Positions 57,801 through 64,000 of a DNA stretch of 64,000 nucleotides are shown in pieces. The translations under genes and the position numbers were made by a program. Source of the DNA: Cymodocea nodosa (taxonomy: Eukaryota; Streptophyta; Magnoliopsida; Alismatales; Cymodoceaceae). The stretch spans positions 19,661,501 through 19,725,500 of the forward strand of contig CM072335.1 in assembly GCA_036874045.1 (NCBI GenBank), in the 5' to 3' direction. Within the stretch, counting starts at the first letter, position 1, and every line of letters begins with the position of its first letter. The notes under the pieces were generated by a model. It was not told where the DNA came from. It worked only from the letters and a program-made list of their open reading frames with translations, and did not search any database.

Positions 57801-58709
57801 CCAAACTTGGCTCTCCTCATCCTCTCCTCCAATGAACTCAACTTCATCGTCTTCACATCTCAATCCAAAGTTTGATTTATTTAAAATATTTAGCATCTTT
57901 ACCTACACAATCTCATCCATTCCATCCTCTTCATCTTCAAAAAATTGGAGCATTTGTGCACTCACTTCATCATCTTTATGCTCCTCAATTATTCCTCCTT
58001 TAGGATGGAAAACATTCAACTCAATTCTCTTATCTCCATAGGTTAACCTCATGACACTTGACTTATAATTAATCACTGCCTCAGTAGTGGCCAAAAATGG
58101 TCTACCTAAAATAAGAGGAATAAAATCAGACTTATGTAGAGAATTACAGGTTTCTAAAACTAAAAAATCTATAGGGTAAATACAATCTCTAATCCTAATT
58201 AAGACATCCTCGATCTTCCCTCGAGGGTATCTTAAAGACCTATCAGCTAATTGTACAATGGTTTTGGTGCTTATCAAGCCCTCTAATCCTAGGGATTCAA
58301 AAACACTACTAGACATGACATTAATTCCAGCTCCCAAATCTATGAGAGCTTTATCTAATGTTTTATCCCCAATAATACAAGAAATCAAAGGAGTACTTAG
58401 ATCATCTAACTTAAAAGGAAGGTGGTTGGTAAAAGGAGAACCAACTTTTTGAGCTAGAAAGGCTCTCTTAATGACTTTCCTGGTTCTCTTCTTAGTGCAC
58501 CACCCTTTAAGAAATTTAGCACAGTGAGGCATTTGTTTTAATAAATCTAGGAGAGGTATATTAACTTGCACCTATTTAAAAATTCTTTCAATATCTTCAT
58601 CTTTTATATTTTCATTTAATTTTAACCTATTAGGATAAGGTGCTAAAGCTATGGGTGGAGTAGGTTCTAAATGATTTTCTTTAGATTCTAAATCTACTCC
58701 CTCTCCATC
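54852..58709 (-). pseudogene. pol: Ty3/gypsy pol of C: protease, RT, RNase H, integrase
   Basis: Together with ORF1 upstream, one minus-strand frame runs 59438 to 54852 (about 1,529 codons) without a frameshift, broken by about ten stops. Protease: [68 protein letters not shown], and an intact [10 protein letters not shown]. RNase [44 protein letters not shown]. Integrase: CHDQACGGHFG...[48 protein letters not shown]. The stops fall where relatives have Gln, Arg or Trp (for example FY*PTL, LLL*EFD, K*IKT). Confidence 0.92.
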
Positions 58710-59438
58710 TCAGTTACTATGTTGATTTTCAATATTTTCATTTTCCTTATTTTCTTCTTGTCTAATTATTTCATCTTCTTCTCTTGTGGGTGGGGTCTTA
58801 TGAGTGACATTACCTGATTTAAGTGTTACATAAGCATCTACTAAGTCATTTTCTTCACTTAAATTTTTCCCACTATTTTCATTATTTTCTTCAATTGTTA
58901 CAAAATTTTCTAAATTATCCTCTCGTTCTCTTTCTATATTAATTTGAAATTGGTGCTCTACCTCTTCACTAGGTTGGGTTGAAGACTCCTCTAATCCTAT
59001 AAATGGATTTATCTCATAACCTCCTTCTTCTACCATCCTAGCTAGATCTTCAATTTATTTTCCTAAGGCTTGCACCTCACTCATAATTCTAAATTCTTTT
59101 TCCTTAATTGGTTGTTCATAAATAGTTGGTTGAGTATAATAATTTTGACATTCATTTTCTTCATGATAGTAATTAATTGAATTAATGGATTTTACTATTT
59201 CATCTTCAGGGTTTTGTAGACATTCTTCTTCATTATGTCCTAACATTAAACATTTATTACATTGTTTAACATTTTCTGATGGTTGAGGTGGATAATAATA
59301 AAGATTGCAATTGGTTGTGGTATGCCCCTCTACATGACATAAGTCACAATAAAGAGAACATTCATCTCCAAAGGCATAGAAATTATTCTCCATAATTACC
59401 TCCTTTGAAGATGCACAACCAAAACATTTAAAGCTCAA
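58710..59438 (-). pseudogene. ORF1 of C: two zinc knuckles plus acidic linker
   Basis: Start probably at MENNFYAFGDECSLYC (about 59391). Two CX2CX4HX4C knuckles: CDLCHVEGHTTTNC and CNKCLMLGHNEEEC (about 59220-59348). After a stop near 59054 an acidic, Glu/Asn-rich linker runs to 58710. There is no capsid domain: normal gag should carry capsid before the knuckles. The same arrangement is seen in E and G. Confidence 0.75.
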
Positions 59439-59479
59439 GTCTAATCCAAAAAAAAATTAAAACCCATACTGTGCCAATT

Positions 59480-59496
59480 CCTTGGCAACGGTGCCA
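59480..59496 (-). other. Primer-binding site of C (tRNA-Asp type)
   Basis: Minus strand TGGCACCGTTGCCAAGG, six bases from the LTR end. Confidence 0.8.
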
Positions 59497-59502
59497 AAAA
59501 CT

Positions 59503-61128
59503 TGTTCAAATTTTTTGAAGTTTTAAATTTTTAAACCGCAAGTGCACGAAGTCCAATGAAGTACGTCAACAAGTACGGGTCGAACCACAAGGAAATGGGG
59601 ATAATCTAGGATTCTAATTACAAGAATATGGCAAGCAAATACTTTCCAAATATAGATTAGACTACAAAAAAGGTAAGTCCACGAATTTTTAATTTATTGA
59701 CTAATCAACAGATTAGACTAAACATTTAATCTCAATTAGATCTGTTAATGTGGACTTAAGATAAAAATTTTCACACTTAAAAACGAACGAATGTTATGAC
59801 TGAAAATTCGGGCATTGAAAATGATGCATAAAATTGGAAACTTCTGCGCGTTAACAATAGTATCTTAAAAACCTTATAAATCCCGAATTAATTAACAAAA
59901 AATTACAAAATCAAATGCGTTGCAAAATATACAGAATGAAGATATTAATGAAATATTTATTCGAATTTTTTCTCCATCTGAGTTATGAGAAAAACGCGTT
60001 ACAATCACGAAAAATGAATCTAAGATCGAATTATGTGCTTGATACAGTTATAGCTTGAAAATAGCATCAACTCTTTTCGGATTGCTATGAAATTTTAGAG
60101 AATCATAGAAGACTTATAATATCACGATTGTGAATTTTTTCAGAATTTTCAGTTACACAGATATGCTCCAGAACACATGAATTCTCAGAATAAAAATAGA
60201 TCAACAAAACTGCAAATCTACAAACAACATGCACAACCTTCAACAAATTCTATTTTGTTTCATGCATAACAGAATGTAATATCCGGATTTCAGCATCAAC
60301 AAACAATAATATATGAATATATATCAATAACATCACCTGTTTTTACGATTTTTAGATGAAAATAACAAAGATTCAAGAATTCAAAAAGGAACAAACAAAC
60401 AAAAACGAATATGTTTTCTGCTTTTACCCTATTACAATGAAAACTAAGAACATAAATAACTACCTACGTGAAACATAATAAAATGTGATACATCTGAAGC
60501 CAAAGAAGAGGGGAAAGTTAAGAAACGATTTGTAGAACCTCACAAATGAAGAAGAGAACCCTTTTGAAGGTAGACGTCCCTACTCCAAGATGTGGGATGA
60601 AGGCTTTCACGTTGGAGATGACTTGTGGAACGAAGATGATGATATTCGAGTTGAAGAGAGGTGGTGGAATGACCGGCGTTCTCCTTCCTTGCTTCAAGAT
60701 GTGGAGCTCCAAGAGGGGGTGACGGTTGGTGGTGTTAGAGGTGGAAAACAAAAGAGCCCAAGAGAGGAGCCCTAGATGTGCATCACTCTCTTTTATAAAG
60801 AGAGTTTCCAAGTTTGGAGATCCATCTTTGATTCAACGATGGGGATTAAATCCCACTTGATTTTCTTCCTCCAATCTTCAATTTCCATGATCTTCTATTG
60901 AATTATAAACTTTTCATAACAATAAATACATCAAAGTATCAAGTCACCCATAAAATTCATAAATGATGCATGTTTGAAATAATTTCCTACTTTTAATTGT
61001 ATAAAATGGGGATTGGTTCTTATTGGTTAAATAATGTAATAAATGCATAATATGACTTTAATAAATCTCATGTAAATCTATTTAACCAATAAGATCCTAT
61101 AAAAATATGCAACATTTTAATCCAAACA
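59503..61128 (-). repeat. 5' LTR of C
   Basis: 1,626 bases, TGTTCAAA ... CCAAACA. See 51190-52813 for the partner. Confidence 0.9.
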
Positions 61129-61133
61129 TGTAC

Positions 61134-62691
61134 TATTTTGATTTTTATATTGCAGTTTATGTGTATTCAGTTAAACACTCTGTTGAGTTACAGTTAACAC
61201 AACAGACTTAGTTCGTGGAGTTATAGCTAACTCAACGAACTAACCTCGTGGACTTAAGTTAACTCTACAAGTCTATCTTTCCTGTTTAATACTGCTATTT
61301 ATAGAGGAATTCGACCAATCATTGGGCGGTTCCACAGATTGTAAATAACATCAATTAAGCTCTTTAATGCTAGTTAAGATTAGATTTATCATTAAGCAAC
61401 ACTAACATTCAGATATTTCAAACAGTAACCATTAAAATCTTTAAGTATTTGGAACAAATCAATTTCAGTAAACTGTAAAACTATTATCTATTTTTGGAAT
61501 CAAACAAACATAAAACATTCACAATACTAACAATGATAACATTACTCACAATACAAAACAAATAATACAACACTTAAATACTACATATAAACACAGATAA
61601 GTTCTTGTTTTTGGTATTTTTGTTTTGATATGTTCCTGAAGATGAATGAAAGGTGAAATGTAAAAATCTCTATCGATAGTAAAAACTTCTGTCACTACAT
61701 GCAACGCGATTACACCATTGAAAACTTAATCACTTACAATCCTGTCTCCTCTCCCTATAGAATCGCGAGTCCAAAATTGTAAGATGATCTCCTCTTCAAC
61801 ATACTGGCATCAACCCAAAACCAAGGCTAGAAGCTTTATGATCTCCTGAGATATGAGTCGGTGCTTGGTGAAAATGCCTTCCCTTCCCGTAATGTGATCA
61901 CTCCTCACAATGGTTGTCAAGCATCATGTTTGGCTCAAAATCGACCCGACATCAGAAAAGTATCCTTACAGTCCTCCGATGGTTGGTGATTATGGTGGTG
62001 GTGGTGATTTTGGTGATGGTGTGAAGCTTAAGTGAACTTCTGATGTTGCCTGTAGTTAGCGCGGTTCTCCACCTCTGCACACACTGCCAACCATACTTTT
62101 TTCATTTTTTCTCCTCTTCTTTTATATTTCTTCAATAGTAACTACTTCTGCTTAGATGATCGATTGGATTTCCTTCATTCATATCCACGATGGTGATTTC
62201 TTCTTCTTTCCACGAGTGAATTCCTGCGTAATACGTGCAATCATGGTTTTCCTTCGAATATCCTATTTTTGTAACCGCTACAGTGGCATATTAGAAAATA
62301 TATGGTCCGTGGAGTTATAGATAACTCAACGTACATACTTCATTGATTTAACTATAAAACATGTGCAATAAAGAAATAATAACTTCAGATGTTTTGGATA
62401 GTTACTACTATAAGTATCCGAAAGTTATATGCATTTCGGATAGTTAGCACCTAACCTTCCAAAAGATAACTTAAGTCAAGTTTCCAGAACGCGACATGTG
62501 TCCTTAGGCAATTTTATGATAAAAAGATATTTTGGATACTTAAAAATCTAACTATCTGATGCTCAGATGCATTTCGGATAGTTAACAAATAACTTATCGA
62601 AAATCTACTTAAGTCATGTATTAAGGTTTCAACACGTGTACTCCAAGAAATAATAAAATATTCTTCTATCGTTAAAAATATAACTATCCGG
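61134..62691 (-). repeat. 5' LTR of G, outer part
   Basis: Reverse-oriented family A LTR: inverted repeats at 61173-61265 and 62310-62345, a GGT trinucleotide run at 61990-62010, a reversed TATA at about 62120-62130, and TTTCGGATAGTTA/TAACTATCTGA half-sites at 62390-62600. Truncated at 62692 by copia H. No gene. Confidence 0.8.
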
Positions 62692-63644
62692 TGTTAGGGC
62701 AAGTATTACAGGTGTGGAGTATGCCACAAGTAGTTCAGGTTCAATTGGAAGCTTGTTAGCAGTAAGTATTCGGCAGTTATATATTTTCAGTAGGTTATAA
62801 ATCTAAGTATCTAGAAATAAAAGTTAAGTCGGAGGCTTTGAGTTAACTATCCGAAAGTCAGAAGATTTCGGAGAGTTAAGTTGTAACTATCCAAAATGAC
62901 TTAAAGGACACTTAAATGGATCTTCAGATAGTTAAAAAGCCAAGTATCCGGAAAGTAGTGACTTAAGTGGATCTTCGGATAGTTAGGCAGTAACCATCCG
63001 AAGTTCATAAGTTTTTCGGAGGGTTATCGGTAGAACCTTCTGAAATGCCTAAAAAGACACTTAAGTGAGTTTTCGAATAGTTAAGGTATAACTATCTGAA
63101 AGACATGTAGTTTTCGGTGAGTTATCAACATTACCTTCCGAAAGGACAAAGAGAGAAAGGTAAGTGACTTTTTGGACAGTTAAGTCTGTAACTGTCCGAA
63201 TACAAAATCTCTTAGATAGTTAACCTAATATTGTACCGCCCGTTCAGAAAGAATATTCTCTTCAGATAGTTAAGTCTGTAACTATCCGAAATGTTGCAGA
63301 TTTCGGAGAGTTAAGAAGATAAGGGTCCAAAATTAATAGCCTCTTCTCTAAAGCATTGTTTCTCTACTATAATGGCTTGTATGTAATTAAAGGTTTATAA
63401 ACCCTAAGTTGGGTAGTATATAAACCTTTATGATGTTGTAAAACATTGCAGTTGATTGTGTCGAAGCTCATAAGGAACCCTCAACTCTCCGTGGACGTAG
63501 GCTGTTGCTAAACCACATAAATCTTGTTTCTTCTCTGTATTATTTCTTCTCTTACTTTCACTCCTAGCATCGGTGAGTTTAGAGCTGAGTGTTTCAATAT
63601 CGTGTCATAGAAGGTTAACTGAACGATTCGTTAAGAAATTAACA
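62692..63644 (+). repeat. 5' LTR of copia H
   Basis: TGTTAGGG ... TTAACA, 953 bases, ending two bases before a tRNA-iMet primer site. From 62780 to 63320 it is packed with TTCGGATAGTTA / TAACTATCCGAA inverted repeats and ACTTAAG boxes. A TATA box lies at 63418-63428. Confidence 0.85.
63418..63428 (+). promoter_or_regulatory. TATA box of copia H LTR
   Basis: AGTATATAAAC downstream of the repeat array, about 220 bases before the LTR end. Confidence 0.6.
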
Positions 63645-63646
63645 AT

Positions 63647-63658
63647 TGGTATCAGAGC
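63647..63658 (+). other. Primer-binding site of H (tRNA-iMet)
   Basis: TGGTATCAGAGC, complementary to initiator tRNA-Met. Confidence 0.92.
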
Positions 63659-63681
63659 CGAAGGTTCTTCAGTTTAATAGA

Positions 63682-64000
63682 ATGGCAGACGATAGAAAGC
63701 TTAAGATTGAGAAGTTTGATGAAAAAGATTTCAGATACTGCAGGTCTTAGATCGAAGACTATTTGTATCAGAAGGATCTTCATCAACCGCTGTTTGGAAG
63801 AAAACTAGAGAAGATGGATCAGGAAGAGTGGGAGTTGTTGGACAGAAAAGCTTTAGGTCTCGTCAGGTTGTCACTGGCAAGAAACGTTCATTCAAACGTC
63901 ACCAAGGAGAAAACAACAGCTGACTTGATGAAAGCTTTGTCTAATATGTATGAGAAGCCTTCAGCCACCAACAAGGTATTTCTCATGCGTAGATTATTTA
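63682..64000 (+). pseudogene. gag: Ty1/copia gag of H, N-terminal part (runs off the window)
   Basis: ATG 24 bases after the primer site. MADDRKLKIEKFDEKDFRYC, then TAG at 63748-63750 (Trp expected at this spot in Tnt1/Tork gags), then IEDYLYQKDLHQPLFG, WELLDRKALGLVRLSLARNV, LMKALSNMYEKPSATNKVFLMRRL. This is the N-terminal gag of the Tork/Tnt1 group, distinct from the SIRE-like B and D. Apart from the one stop the visible frame is open. Confidence 0.85.

Larger units (their letters stand above)
51190..61128 (-). mobile_element. Ty3/gypsy element C inserted in the G LTR
   Basis: LTRs 51190-52813 and 59503-61128, flanks TGTAT (51185-51189) and TGTAC (61129-61133). Minus-strand order: LTR, tRNA-Asp primer site, knuckle ORF1, PR-RT-RNase H-integrase, small basic ORF, internal and terminal polypurine tracts, LTR. 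No capsid gag frame is present. Confidence 0.92.

Overview
The window is a block of nested LTR retrotransposons from an AT-rich flowering-plant nuclear genome, most likely a eudicot, with no confident stand-alone host gene. The evidence is primer-binding sites matching plant tRNA-Asp (Ty3/gypsy elements) and initiator tRNA-Met (Ty1/copia elements), SIRE-like copia pol genes, Athila/Tat-like gypsy pol genes, and plant-type F-box proteins. The species cannot be named from the sequence. Almost every frame is decayed, so this looks like old heterochromatin.

Layout (letters are mine). G: a minus-strand gypsy element, 48972-51189 and 61134-62691, the oldest visible layer. A: a plus-strand gypsy element carrying F-box genes. 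Its internal part is 1-14471 (two fused, deleted copies, A0 and A1), and its 3' LTR is 14472-15447 plus 47860-48971; it ends inside G. B: a minus-strand copia element, 15448-47854, inserted in that 3' LTR with target-site duplication CCAAC. Inside B lie E (plus gypsy, 19369-28959), D (minus copia, 32224-41110, duplication CTTAT) and F (plus solo LTR of family A, 44969-47005, duplication CTCCT). C: a minus gypsy element, 51190-61128, inserted in the G LTR (duplication TGTAT/TGTAC). H: a plus copia element from 62692 off the right edge, also inserted in the G LTR.

The unusual biology is in A, B and E. Family A carries a full-length F-box plus F-box-associated-domain protein between gag and the polypurine tract, seen in both A0 and A1 and duplicated in A1. 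In A and E the capsid-type gag frame lies downstream of integrase, while a short zinc-knuckle ORF sits before protease, so the usual gag-pol order is permuted. A second accessory ORF resembling the 'putative plant transposon protein' domain is shared by gypsy A and copia B. In A the accessory ORF, gag and F-box are each preceded by a spacer with short inverted repeats like those in the LTRs, and the gag spacer also has a TATA box. Related inverted-repeat arrays fill the LTRs of A, F, G, B, D and H.

A working model, which is inference, is that family A is a multi-gene retroelement that expresses accessory proteins from LTR-derived internal promoters or by splicing, and that its F-box protein could redirect a host SCF ubiquitin ligase. 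All copies here are inactivated. Most stops in gag and pol are C-to-T or G-to-A changes at Gln, Arg or Trp codons, as expected from long-term cytosine methylation, whereas the F-box frames keep their length and carry few stops.
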